Origin: Blattamonas nauphoetae
Lineage: Eukaryota > Preaxostyla > Oxymonadida
Assembly: GCA_033064195.1 (NCBI GenBank)
Contig: JARBJD010000430.1
Location: 1-52,932, forward strand
DNA length: 52,932 nt
Reading direction: 5' to 3'
A model generated the notes under the pieces. The model did no database searches. It was not told where the DNA came from and saw nothing but the letters and a program-made list of their open reading frames with translations. The position numbers were made by a program, and so were the translations under genes. Positions 31,745 to 42,640 of the stretch are shown in pieces (positions within the stretch are counted from its first letter, which is position 1; the number at the start of each line of letters is the position of its first letter).

Positions 31745-31863
31745 TTCATCTCACAAAATCGATGATTTCTTTTGTCCTCCGAACAACTCATGAAAAAATG
31801 GGTCAAAATGAGTCAGTCCAAAAAATCTGAGTCAAGTGACTGGCGCCCATGCCTAGAGGATCT

Positions 31864-33788
31864 CATTCTTGACAACTTGTTCTCTGATGATAACACTCAA
31901 TTGATCTCACACTTGAAACCTCTCTCAGTTGCATCAGCAATCAAAACCAAATCAGGTGTGAAGTCAATCTATTATGATCTTCGAGATGGAAAGGACTTCG
32001 TGAAGCAATGGATCAGAGAACTCTTCAAGTTTGCAGAAACTGTTCGAGAGAACAATCAATATGAAGATCCAGAAATTCCCTCACAAAATGAAGTCAGTGT
32101 GATTGGATTTAACAGTTCCAGATTCGACATCAATCTCATCTTCAGAGATCTCGTTGACAAGGATTGGAAAGTCGTGAGCTTCCTTGGATCAACAACAAAG
32201 TACAAACAAGTATTGATCAGACACGAGAAGACACAACAGGTACTTCGATTCATTGACATGATGTCGTACACAGGACCAATGACATTGGATATTGCAGTGA
32301 AGGCTTTTGGTGGAAACACTACACTCCAGAAATCATTCTTTGCTTACGAATCATTCGACTCATCAGACTACGATACAGTGCTGAGCAAACAAGAACCATT
32401 CTCCAAATATGAATTCGACTCCAGTCTGAACAACAGTGAAATGTCTGACAGTGACTACCAAATGTATCTTGATGATTGGAACAAGCAAGGATTCAAAAAT
32501 AGATGGGAATACCTGAAATTCTACAACATCAGAGACGTCGAATGTATGTTTGCACCACTTGATAATCTGATTGCTCTGAACTTCCAATACAAAGTGGATA
32601 TGTTGCACAATCTCTCATTGTCAGCGAATGCTTCAGCAATCAAATATGCGTGTGCCTACAAGGACTTTGATATTGATGATGATTTCAATGGAGTGGATCA
32701 ATCTGGTGAAATAAAAATCACCAAGCAATACTGGAAGTACAAAGTTGCATCGTACGTCTATCAAGACCAGAAAGCTCATCGCAGCACTGATAAAAATGTC
32801 ACTGAAGCAGATTACGACTGGTTTGTTCAACAATGCAAGAGAGTGTGCTATATATGCAAGAGTCACTTCTCACAAGCAGTTCGACCAACACTGGATCGAA
32901 TCGACAATTCAAAAGGACATTCAAAAGAGAACGTAAAGATCTGCTGTGATTACTGCAACACTTACAAGTCAGACAAAGATGAACATCTCACACGATTGAG
33001 AATACAACTGAAGAAGTACTGCATCTGGAAATCCTTGCCGATGACTCTGACACACGAGCAAACATATCACAAACTGAGAGCAGCAGTGACTGGTGGATTA
33101 TCGAATGTTCAACATCGACAGAACATAAAAGACGTGACTCCAATCAATCACTTCTCATATGAAGATGGTGTTGTCAAATCAACCGATACTGAACACATCA
33201 TGACTCATGTTTGTGGTGTTGACTTTAATTCACTTTATCCAAGTGCTTTCTCATCAATCAAGAACAAGAACAATCCGTACACCAAACACAGAATGTACAT
33301 GCCAGGACGATGCTTGTACACCGCAACAGGAGATAAAGAATGCCGAAAGATCATCGAAGACAAAAATCAGAAGACATTGTTCGTGGCAGAATTGAAAGGA
33401 CACATCGACGAGAAGTACATCAATGACTTCATTAATTTCCCACCAATCTTCAGAAACATTGTGGTCAATACAACAGAAGAAAACATTGGAGAGAAGACAT
33501 ATTCACTGATGAAGAAGCATGGATTGAAGACTGATGACAAACAAAGAAAGCTGACACAACTCTTGAGTACACACGATCAGTATATGTTCTTTTCGACATA
33601 CTATCTGTGGTTCCTCATCGACTATTGCCACTTCATTGTGGACGAAGTCGGAGTGTGATGGTGTTCTCGAGACATGCTGGATTTGAACCATTTGTGACTT
33701 CATTTATGAATGACAGAATAGAAGCAATGAAGGTTGGAAACAAAGGAAAGGAACAATTCTGTAAAACGAACTTGAATGGAAGTTACGG
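31864..33788 (+). pseudogene. Polinton PolB gene, third piece (exonuclease to motif B)
   Basis: This piece lies between elements B and D. VIGFNSSRFDINLIF at about 32099-32143 is the Exo II motif (N-x-x-x-F/Y-D), and NIRDVECMFAPL at about 32527-32562 resembles the Exo III block. CYICKSHFSQAVRPTLDRID with a later CCDYCNTYKSDKD (about 32850-32985) is an HNH-like, zinc-binding insertion. VDFNSLYPSAF at about 33220-33252 is polymerase motif A, and KTNLNGSYGYG just before element D is motif B. The piece is broken. The enzyme copies the element from a protein primer; that is known for the family. Confidence 0.9.
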
Positions 33789-33793
33789 ATATG

Positions 33794-36700
33794 GGTCGTT
33801 CCCACTCAGAATCAACACCCCTTTTTTATTCTTTGAAATAGATTCATTTCTCAAAATCAACACGAAATTTGGGGCAAAACCTTATCTTCGGAGAAATTCC
33901 CGAATCAGCTCCGAGACTGAGATTATGGGGAGATCCTCCGAACTCCTTTCAAACGACAGATTCCACAAGCATTTCAGATAACATCTGATTATTCCGAATC
34001 ATTGATTCTTTATTTCATAAATTTCCGCTTCGAGAAAGAATTGAGGCAGATCTAATTGTTCGACACCTCTTTCAGGTTCAAATCGTGCTGTCATGACAAG
34101 CTATTTCATCAGCAGCACTCTTCCTTTCGACAAGCAGTGATATTTGAAAGAAATCTCGTCCAAAAAGATCTGCACGCACCGACAGATAGATACCGTCCAG
34201 ATGGTCCTCTGTTCGGTCAGTAGGTCCCTCCAAACTCTGAAGGAGTGATGCACTGAAAACTGCCAGATTTTTCAACACTTCTCTTGTTGAATCATGCGTC
34301 TGAATGAAGCTTGACGAATGCTCGAGTTCATTCCATCCCGCCTCTCTTGCTTTGTCGTCTTTCTCTGTTTGGAAAATGACACGTCGCTGCTGTCCCAACT
34401 CTCTCCCAAATTTTGATTCTATCAGAATCGGACATTCTGCAATCTCTCTCCAACTCTGATGTGATTGGAGAGACTTCTACCTTCTGTTCACACTGCGCTG
34501 TGCCGTCATTTGTGCTACTCGATACCCGATTCAGTTACATCGCAATCACCATTTCCAGTTCTGTCATTCTTTCTTGGTTTCAATCGAGCAGAAATGGTCT
34601 TGCTTTCGATCTCAACGTGAACACTACCACGCAATCCCTAACCACAATCACAAGCTAGATTGTGAGTCTCTCGCTTTCCAACATCACCTCACATCCACTT
34701 CACACGTCATACCCCGTTTATGCACGGTCAGTCGCTCGTCTCGTCTTCGCTGGTTTCCAAATCGGGCCATCTATCAGAATCGGTGATGCGAGACTTCAAT
34801 TTCTGTGGGAGTCTGCTCGCTTCGAACACGTCGTTCACATCCTGCACCACAGATCCACCCACCGTTCCCACAGTCCATGATCCTTGGAAGAACCATTTTG
34901 TGGGCCAAACATACGCCCCTATCCAGTCATTGTCATCTGTTTCAACAGGATCGATCGTATTTGTGAAGTGGACCTTCAACAAGTTCGTGAGTATAACCAC
35001 AGCAAGTGAGATGTCGATCGGAATCCACGCGTCAAGCATCTACTGCCCATTCGTGATTTCCGAACGCAATTTCATCGATTTCACATCTTCTGGTCTTTCC
35101 AATGCCTGCGGAGCTGTTCCCATCGCCTTTACAGCTGGTTCTTCACAATCCGTTCTCGTTCAAAAACCGACGTTCGAAAATTGCTCAGCGGGTCACCGTT
35201 CAGGGGTGCTGCATCAACATCGCGCCATGACACTTGTCCAGACCACAAATTATCGCTTTCCTGCATGTGTATCAAAAACGATCAACCGATTCCTCAAGAT
35301 TTCAAATAAAGTGATACAACTCAACCAGTCTTCACATTCAACGTGGACTACTATGCTGTGACGGACTGTTGCACAACGTATGCCGGCACTATCAGTCTTG
35401 CCAATGTCACCTCCTCCACAGTAAAATCGAACGTCTGCTCAGGCAACCCCACGGGACTAGATGATGGTGGCACTGGCTTCGGCCTGACGAATGGAACCGA
35501 TCTCAACGTCACAAACACAAACGTCATCAAAATGTGATCTGAGGGGCAAACAGGAGCAGTCAGAACGTTGACAATCGATACACACAGATTTAGGGACAAT
35601 AAGTTTGAGGATTTTCGTTCTCTCAACGTGTGTTGTGGAAGCAACATCCTGTGCGATGTAATACGGTGGATTGCATGTTCTAAGACTCCTCCGCTGTAAC
35701 AACTGGAGGTGCTCTTGTTCTCGTACAACCGTCGACAGCGACAATCTCGACTCACACGTTCTTAACATATCATTCGAAACGAGGATGTGTCGTTGACCTC
35801 CATCATCACTCAACCAACGTGACTCCCACATTGTGATGAAGCGGTGCTCAGCCGTCATCAGCAACGAGACCTCGATCAATCATCAAAGTGAAATCAGGCG
35901 CACTCACAGTCCACTCGTGCTCGTTCGAGGGAATGCAAAGTTGGTCTTCTGGCAGCTATATTATCTCTATACTCAATTTGGATGGTTCTCTGACGATCAC
36001 AGAAACATTATTCCGTTCATGCAGAGCAGGCGGAGAAGGAGGAGCACTACACGTGATATGTTCGTCATCGATTGGCCCTTCAGCTCAAACAACCTACGCT
36101 ATCTTCGAGGATTGTGAGAGTGGATCTGGGAAGGGGAATTATATGCTTCTGGATGGAAATGTTTTGTGGGGGATTGACGATTTCGAAAGGAGCAAGTCAG
36201 CTGTTGGACTCGCAGGATATTGAAATCTGTGGACACAATTCGCGCCAACGAGTTAGCGTCTTTGAAGGAGGAATCGCAGTTTCTTTGTATGATCTGTTTC
36301 AGTGATAGATGCAATATTTCCAGGATGTCGTGCTCGTCGTGTTCTCAGTTGTCCTGCTCGTCAATCAAGGGCGCTTCGGATGGATGAGTGTTCTCGTCGA
36401 CAGGAAGTGGGAAGATCTCACAGAACACTGTTTCGTTCTCCGGCTGTTCGTGTGATGATGCGAATGCTGGAAGCGTCATTCACATCACTCGCCCATTTTT
36501 TATGGAGAATCAAATTGTGCTCGAAGGTGTGACAATCACATCGCCGTCTTCCACTCACAAATATCAAGTCTTCATCTCGTGTCCCTCTGCTGCTGCTCAT
36601 GTCAAGGCGAGTTGGTCATCGTTCGTCCCTCCCGTCCCAACAATACCACTTCAGCTTCACAGCAACTTTTGGTGTGAAGACTCGGCTGACACGTCGAAGT

Positions 36701-38500
36701 CGAGCTGCATGGCGTATCACGTGTACCCCTTCACAAGCGGAACAGTGCATGTATCAGACAGATGTGAGGACCATGTGTTGTGTGGGAGTGTGGACGCGCC
36801 GTGTGTGTCGATCTCGGCTGGAATGAATCAGTTGAAGGAGACGAAGATAGTAACGCCGAAGAATCCGTCTGTTTTGAATGTTGTGCTGACCTCACTCGAC
36901 TTGGCGTGGACTCTCAATCAAGCTTCTGATGTTTGTCTCACTCTTTCACAAGCTGGATCATTTTCCGTTTCTTCATCCAATGCTCATCTGACTCTCTCCT
37001 CGCTTCTGATTTCTTTGGGGACAATGACCGCTGACACCTTCGTATCTGTGTCGGCTGGTGAACTGACCATGGAAGCCTGTACCATCGGGGACTGAATCAC
37101 TCAAATCCCAATCACACTTGGACAAGTTGATCGTGGGAAATGTGGAGAAAACGGAAGGAAATGAAGGAATACTGATGACCTCACTGAAGAAATCGACGGA
37201 TTCGTTGTCGATCTCTTCCACGACATTCAGACACTGCTCAGTGGGAGGAAGTGGGGGAGTGCTCTTTGTGAGCTGTGCAAGTAGCATCATTTCGACACAA
37301 CTTGTCGTCAAAGTGACTTCATTTGACATGTGTTCCTCTGACTCTGGAAAGGGTGGATGCGTGTTCGTTTCTGAGTCTGGCCTCGCCTCTCCGATCGACA
37401 CTCCCCACTGGTCTGGTCATCCAGCATCACTCGGACAGACAGAAAGCCTGTTCTGGGGAGAAGATGCTACACTCTCGTCAACACCATTCAGCTCAGCCAC
37501 GCTGCTTATGTCTCTTGTCAGTTTCTCTCATCGTGCCGTCTCTCTCGCATCCGATGGACAAGATGTGTTGGATGTGGACGCTCTGATCTTCCATGTGGAA
37601 CACTCGAACACAGTCTGACACACCTCTCCACACACTCGACGAACATTGTGACGATCGCCAGTTCAGCCAGTCTCGACTTTGAGCTGGAAACGACGAGATC
37701 ATCACTGGAGCTGAGTGGGAAAGGAGAGATCAAACAGAACGCGAAGGTGGAAGATGGTGGATTGATCACAGCATCAGGAAACTCATTCACTCTGAACAAT
37801 CTTCACCTCTCAACAGAGCTGGCCTCGGCCCCTTCGATGATTCTGATTGTTGTCCGAGGGATGTGGATACCGGAAGGGTTGTGGGAACAGTGTGTGTTTT
37901 GATTGAGATGGGTCATCGACGGAGTTCGACTCACATTGTGCCACACACCTCAGTTGATCTTTCGATGTCATCATTTGTGTCTTGTGTACTGATCAACACA
38001 CACTCTCTCAAATCATCACCAGGAGGTCTGAACAGTGTGTGCGAGAAATGGGAGGAATAAGGGAAGCGAGAGACATTGGGAGAGTCGTGGTCTCCCAACA
38101 TCCTTTCGAAACAAACACTCTCCTTTCAACGCGAGTCATTTTGACTGGAAGTGCAAGAGAAGAAAGGAGTGCCTCACAGCAAGGTTTTATCAACACGATG
38201 ACGTGGTTGTGATGCCATTGACGACAGATCGATGTGAACAGACGATTCATCTGTTCAACGGACGATTTAACAACGAAATTAATGTTATTTTAGGTCTTGT
38301 TTTATCATTTCGTGCAATTTATCACTAAAATTCCCTTGTTTTCTCCATCCAGACTCGTAACACACAAATTTAGGGTCGATCAACACTAATCTAAAAATAC
38401 CACAAAGATAAGGTTTTGCCCCAACATATTGCTTGAATGGAATGAAATAAGTGATTTGAAACAATAAAACGGGAGTGTTGATTCTGTACAAAACTAGCTC
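33794..38500. mobile_element. Element D: unclassified inverted-repeat element inserted in PolB
   Basis: The two ends share inverted repeats of about 85 bases, with CAGAATCAACAC at 33806-33817 and, reversed, at 38475-38486, and TTGGGGCAAAACCTTATCTT further inside at both ends. The 8 bases beyond CAGAATC do not match, so it is not a clean hAT. The outer limits are taken from the polymerase sequence: ATATG occurs at 33789-33793 and 38501-38505 and may be a 5-bp target duplication, but the exact ends are uncertain by some bases. There is no transposase. The interior is a long decayed beta-helix protein gene on the plus strand, so it is another Pack-type element. It cuts the polymerase gene at motif B. 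Confidence 0.8.
34413..38210 (+). pseudogene. Decayed Pmp-like beta-helix surface protein gene in element D
   Basis: Plus-strand frames at 34413-34658, 34720-35361, 35343-35537, 35888-36223, 36388-37095, 37118-37618 and 37648-37902 form one gene-like series of nearly 3.5 kb. Motifs of the family are clear: FEDCESGSGKGNY, FRSCRAGGEGGALHVI, FRHCSVGGSGGVLFV and FDMCSSDSGKGGCVFV, that is F-x-x-C then S/G-G-G-A/V-L-x-V. CGSVDAPCVSISAG at about 36777-36818 resembles the short Cys-containing block that begins such repeat regions. At least six frame changes or stops are present. It is the largest captured fragment in the window and differs from those in elements A and B. Confidence 0.75.
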
Positions 38501-38505
38501 ATATG

Positions 38506-39314
38506 ATGGAATGAACACTGAGAAATACAACTCAATCACAATCTGCAATGAGAAGAGAACATACTTGAAGCAAATGATGAAAGGATTTGTAGCGACTCGA
38601 GAAATCAATGAGGACAACTACATCGTGATTGAAGACAGAGAGAAAGCATCATGCAAAACATGTCTGCAAGAAGCGGTGTTCACACTCGATAATGCCAAGT
38701 TCTGGTATCTGAATTTCATCTACAATTTCATGTACAAGTGTCTAGACATGAACAAGATTCATTTCTGTGAGGGAGATACTGACTCTGCATATTGGGCTAT
38801 TAGTGGAGATCCAAACGCTGGAATTCATCAACAATTTGAACACGTGATTGCTGACAAAGAATTCTATGATGCCCACAAATATGAATGGTTTCCCAATCCT
38901 GAAAAAGGAGTTGATGATGAGAAGAAGTTGTTGGGATTAGCAATTGAAAAGGAAGGTGAGCAGATGATCTGTCTTGCACCAAAGTGTTACTCACTAGATG
39001 AGAAATGCAAGATCAAAGGAGTATCTCTGAAGAAAACCAATATCACAAGTGACGATTATGTGAAGTGTCTTAATGGAGAGAAAACTGTGACTACAACATT
39101 GAACTTCACCGTAAAACGGTTCAAGCATCAGTATGATGCGTTCCAGACAAGAAGAATCGTGAGCGAAGAGAATACAAATGGATTTGAGATAGCAAAAATA
39201 CAACAACAGAAACTCAGTCTCAGTGGAATCCATCTGAAAGCAATCGTACTTGAAAATGAATCGTGTCCTCCATTCATTTATGGACTGAAAGCTACTGATT
39301 TTATAATTGAATAA
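38506..39314 (+). pseudogene. Polinton PolB gene, C-terminal piece
   Basis: This last piece follows element D. It starts with DGMNTEKYN, the block that follows motif B in Polinton polymerases, and has FCEGDTDSAYWAI at about 38769-38807, the catalytic motif C (D-T-D). The rest is the thumb region, ending in a stop at 39314, 23 bases before the next gene. This piece reads openly throughout. It belongs to the DNA polymerase that replicates the element. Confidence 0.92.
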
Positions 39315-39321
39315 ACACAAA

Positions 39322-39340
39322 CTTTATTTTTGTATAAATG
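39322..39340 (+). promoter_or_regulatory. T-rich start-site box, 157-aa gene
   Basis: CTTTATTTTTGTATAAATG, ending in the start codon. The gap from the PolB stop is only about 7 bases, so the box lies directly between the two genes. Confidence 0.6.
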
Positions 39341-39811
39341 AATACACGACAGATTAATACTTTAGTGAATAGACTTCTTCGGTGCACACATCATTCCAAA
39401 AACGAAATCGTCGAAAAGAAATGGACTTTAACTAACGTTTTACCTGTCTATCATGGCGCTGATTCTAATGGACCATTTTATGGAAATGATGAAACATACT
39501 TCGAGGATTGGTTCAATGGAGGTTTCTCTCCTGAATTATCACTACCTGATGGAAGAAGAGTAGTTCAACAATTTGTAAGCAACTTCCTAGGAGTTCGTAT
39601 TCGGGATAGCACTGCTAAACTTGCATTCGAAGCATATCAATTTTATCATCACGAGGTGAATCAGGGAGTGAATTCTTCACCACGGATTCGAAGGCCTGCA
39701 GAGGCAAGACCAATACCAATTCCAGTGCAAAGACCAATAGCAATTCAATCACCTGAAGACCTAGTTCTTCCTGGACAGATGAGAAACTTGAAATCAATGG
39801 GGTTTGAATAG
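39338..39811 (+). CDS. Unknown 157-aa Polinton protein
   Basis: I do not recognise it. The first 110 residues look folded, with an aromatic- and glycine-rich centre (FYGNDETYFEDWFNGGF) and a V-V-Q-Q-F-V-S-N-F-L-G-V helix. The last 40 residues are rich in P, R and I with short PIPIPVQRPIAIQ repeats and are probably disordered. There is no cysteine-histidine set suggesting a protease. It sits between polymerase and integrase and is followed by the integrase gene after 9 bases, so it is probably expressed with them. Confidence 0.65.
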   Translation: MNTRQINTLVNRLLRCTHHSKNEIVEKKWTLTNVLPVYHGADSNGPFYGNDETYFEDWFNGGFSPELSLPDGRRVVQQFVSNFLGVRIRDSTAKLAFEAYQFYHHEVNQGVNSSPRIRRPAEARPIPIPVQRPIAIQSPEDLVLPGQMRNLKSMGFE

Positions 39812-39820
39812 GAATATCCA

Positions 39821-41260
39821 ATGAAGGAGAGGAGATTTGAAGAGGAGGAGGATGATGTCATTATTCCCAATCCACCAATGTCAATCAGAACAACTGCGTC
39901 CAAACACCCTGTGAGAGAGATCAGACACTACGAACCGACGACACAGCAAGTGCTCAATACGTTGGCACAAATGAAAGGATTGTTTGATCATCAACAGAGA
40001 AACGATTCAGAAGATGAACAATTCAAAGCTGAGAACTCAATAATGAAAAATCAAAAGCAGATGGAACACTTTATTACAGCACACATTCTGGATGCCAATA
40101 AAATGAACAGAGACACTTTTGTTCGAGCCTCGATAAACAGAAAGATTGCGAACGAAGATCTTGACTTCATTCTGACTCACACAAAACAAATCCCATTCGG
40201 AGGAAGATCATTTCAGGATTGGTATGAGGAATTTGATCACAGATGGAGTGTAGCACATCCGAGGAAAATTCAGAGAGAAAAAGGAGGTGATGCGATGAGA
40301 ATTGATCCTCCAATGATGCCTAAAACAACGGAAAAAATAGTGTATCCATTTCGATCAAAAATGCAGTTCATGTCCAAAGCAATCACTGGTGATCCACAGA
40401 AGACATCAGACAGAAAGGTTCCACAGAATTGTGATCGACCGTACTTCTCTCCCAAGTTTGGATCCTGGGAAATTGATCTTGTATTTATCCAATCACCAAC
40501 GTCGAAAACAGTGTTGCAGATTTACCTTTTTGCGATCAACATCAACACTAAATACCTGGTTGTCATTCCTGTACTGGATAAATCATGGAGCAAAGTCAAG
40601 ACTGCAATCAATGACCTAATTAATTATCGTGGCGTTCACGTTAACAACATTCGAGGTGATGGTGAAGCAGCATGGACAAGTAGAGAAGCATCAGAGTTTT
40701 TCAAGGATCTGAATGTCAGTACATATTTCACAAGCTCACCATTCACAAATCATAATCGAATTGTCGATCGAGTGATCAGAACAATCAGAGATGGATTCCA
40801 AGACAATGCGACACAAATGGCCAATCATACGCTGATGAATCAGATGGTGGAATACTACAACATGACTCCACATCGAGCGTACTGGAACAAGTTCACACCA
40901 GAGCAAGCACAAAACAATCGTGAAATCGAAGCACTGTACATCTCCAGTTGTGAAGAACAATTAAAGAACATCCAAAAGCAACAGACAACACAGATGTTAT
41001 GGAAATACAAACCAGGAAACATATTGTTGATTCATCTTGACTTGAACAAGACTGTTGCCAAGTTTCAGAAGAAGCGAAGACAGTTTCAATTCGTGGGGAA
41101 ATTCATCGAATACAAGCACGGAAATGTGGTAGCTACTCTACTGAATGGACTCACATGTCTGTCAAAAGTTGTCTATGTCCCAATCCAACACACAAAGTTC
41201 CATGCAGACTCAATTGACGACTTAACTCCAGAGTTCATTGCTGAATTCGGTCTTCTCTGA
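39821..41260 (+). CDS. Polinton rve-family integrase, looks whole
   Basis: The enzyme joins element ends to host DNA. The N-terminal 180 residues are charged and helix-rich. The RNase H-like core starts near residue 215: WEIDLVFIQ holds the first catalytic aspartate and IRGDGEAAW the second, followed by YFTSSPFTNHNRIVDRVIRT, the third strand-helix block with the family's N-H-N-R pattern. EYYNMTPHRAYWNKFTPEQA is the usual end of the core (tPh..l...tP). The C-terminal part with KKRRQFQFVGKFIEYKHGN resembles the small beta-barrel found after the core in retroviral and Polinton integrases. The frame is open for 479 codons and starts 9 bases after the preceding gene. Confidence 0.93.
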   Translation: MKERRFEEEEDDVIIPNPPMSIRTTASKHPVREIRHYEPTTQQVLNTLAQMKGLFDHQQRNDSEDEQFKAENSIMKNQKQMEHFITAHILDANKMNRDTFVRASINRKIANEDLDFILTHTKQIPFGGRSFQDWYEEFDHRWSVAHPRKIQREKGGDAMRIDPPMMPKTTEKIVYPFRSKMQFMSKAITGDPQKTSDRKVPQNCDRPYFSPKFGSWEIDLVFIQSPTSKTVLQIYLFAININTKYLVVIPVLDKSWSKVKTAINDLINYRGVHVNNIRGDGEAAWTSREASEFFKDLNVSTYFTSSPFTNHNRIVDRVIRTIRDGFQDNATQMANHTLMNQMVEYYNMTPHRAYWNKFTPEQAQNNREIEALYISSCEEQLKNIQKQQTTQMLWKYKPGNILLIHLDLNKTVAKFQKKRRQFQFVGKFIEYKHGNVVATLLNGLTCLSKVVYVPIQHTKFHADSIDDLTPEFIAEFGLL

Positions 41261-41340
41261 CCTCAGAACTTCGTTCGCTTCAATCTAGCGTAGTGCGATC
41301 TTCGATCTGAGAACTTTGTTCGTTTTCAATAATGTTTCAG

Positions 41341-41362
41341 ATATTTTTATTTCTCCTAAATG
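41341..41362 (+). promoter_or_regulatory. T-rich start-site box, 119-aa gene
   Basis: ATATTTTTATTTCTCC is followed by TAAATG. Just upstream, 41265-41325 has two near-copies of GAACTTCGTTCG, about 45 bases apart, of unknown meaning. Confidence 0.6.
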
Positions 41363-41719
41363 GCATCACTGAAAATATTAGAACCGTTTGATCCTGAGCA
41401 GAAAGAGTTCACAAACATCCACGACTTTCAGAGATACTTGGAGAAGAATAAAAAAGAACTGAATGAGTACACAACTCAGAAACTGAATAGGATGATTCAA
41501 ATTGATGGATACAGAATTACAAAAATAAGAGGTGAGATAGCACTGAGGAAACGATATGTTGATGCTTCCACTCCTCCTAATTCACTCTCGATTGACCAAA
41601 GATTATCAGACATTGAAGAATCAATTCGAGCGTTGACAGATACTCTCAGTATGAGGCTTCGAAGTCTTGACGAGACCATCGGTAATCTCATTCAAGAGTT
41701 AACGGACAGTCCGGTTTAA
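41360..41719 (+). CDS. Unknown 119-aa coiled-coil protein
   Basis: The family is unknown. The protein is mostly helical and charged. Residues 75-115 have a heptad pattern (IDQRLSDIEESIRALTDTLS, then RLRSLDETIGNLIQEL), so a coiled coil and an oligomer are likely. It has no cysteines and no membrane segment. Its 3' end overlaps the 3' end of the convergent packaging ATPase gene by about 20 bases. A structural or scaffold role is possible, but there is no direct evidence. Confidence 0.7.
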   Translation: MASLKILEPFDPEQKEFTNIHDFQRYLEKNKKELNEYTTQKLNRMIQIDGYRITKIRGEIALRKRYVDASTPPNSLSIDQRLSDIEESIRALTDTLSMRLRSLDETIGNLIQELTDSPV

Positions 41720-42579
41720 CCCTTCTTTGATGATCTCTGTCAGAGCAACTCCATCAGTGTTGTATCGAAGAATGATTGCTTCACATTTCTGTTTTCGTTG
41801 ATAGACATTCCAAAAATGTCGAATATCAATTGGTGAGTTCAACTGAGGATAGACTCGACTGATTCGTTCTTTGTTGAATCCTCCAAAGATCCACATTGAA
41901 TCAATGTTTGACTTCATGTCTGCTGACAAACTGAAGAGCTCATGCATCGTCAGAAAGAATGTGAACTTTGGTTGTCGATTCTCCAATAACAAGTCCATCA
42001 TTGTCATTCTATTTTGGATGCTCTTCGTTCACCAAGTATTCTACGACAGTCATCAAGAAGGATAATCGTTTGGAGATTCTTCACTGAGAAGTCATCGATG
42101 TAAAGTGCATCTACGAGATCCTCTCTGCATTCATCAGTGATTTTATTCTGCCATTGATTATCAATGATTTCTTCGTATGCAGCTTTCGATTCAGAGAGTT
42201 CCAACAGAAATGGAAGAGCATCATCGTATTTCACTTTCACATAAGGAACGTTCAGTATTGGTTTGAATTTATCGAATGTTGGATCAATGTTCTTATCAGT
42301 GACGAAGACAAAGAGATGGAATAATTCATTTCTAACTTGGACATTTTGGAGCTTGGCAACCTCTCGAAGAGCATTGAATGTTTTTCCACTTCCTCTGTTT
42401 CCAACGAGAACATTAACACTGTTGCGATTGAAATTCAGATCTGAATGTATTTGTGATTGCACTTCATGAGAAACATTCCTATTTGATGCTTCACTCAATT
42501 TTGCATTCACGTATGCTGTTAGAGACATGGGTTCCACCCTCCGCGAAACCACTGGTTTAGCCATATTCGATTTCTTCAT
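41699..42579 (-). pseudogene. Packaging ATPase (FtsK/HerA, A32-like), broken
   Basis: This is the motor that pumps element DNA into capsids in related viruses. On the minus strand, VLVGNRGSGKTFNAL at about residues 57-71 is the Walker A loop and TIILLDDCRRILG at about residues 171-183 the Walker B strand with its acidic pair. A further part reads FFLTMHELFSLS, a strand often holding the sensor after Walker B in A32-like ATPases. The gene is broken once or so. It lies opposite to its neighbours and its start is divergent from the 320-aa gene with about 60 bases between, which must hold both promoters. Confidence 0.88.
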
Positions 42580-42640
42580 TTGTGATTTAACTCTAATTAA
42601 AATATACTTTTGGTTTTTTTATTTTGTATGAAAACAAACA

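Larger units (their letters stand above)
24239..31855. mobile_element. Element B: Pack-type hAT inserted in PolB
   Basis: The ends are TAGGCATGGGCACCAGTCA at 24239 and, in reverse complement, TAGGCATGGGCGCCAGTCAC from 31855. A perfect 8-bp target duplication, GAGGATCT, flanks it (24231-24238 and 31856-31863). Subterminal DNA on both sides is full of AGTCA/GAGTC boxes. There is no transposase. The middle (26961-29882) holds a decayed beta-helix surface protein gene on the plus strand. Two further elements of a related family, B1 and B2, are nested in it in opposite orientation. It interrupts the polymerase exonuclease region. Confidence 0.95.

Noticed and set aside
33806-38486. Element D as a hAT ending at CAGAATCAACAC
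   Set aside because: The 8 bases beyond the two tips (TTCCCACT and TACAAAAC) do not match.
39821-41260. Integrase as evidence of a retrovirus or LTR element
   Set aside because: No reverse transcriptase or LTRs are present, and the neighbours (PolB, ATPase, capsid) are those of a Polinton.
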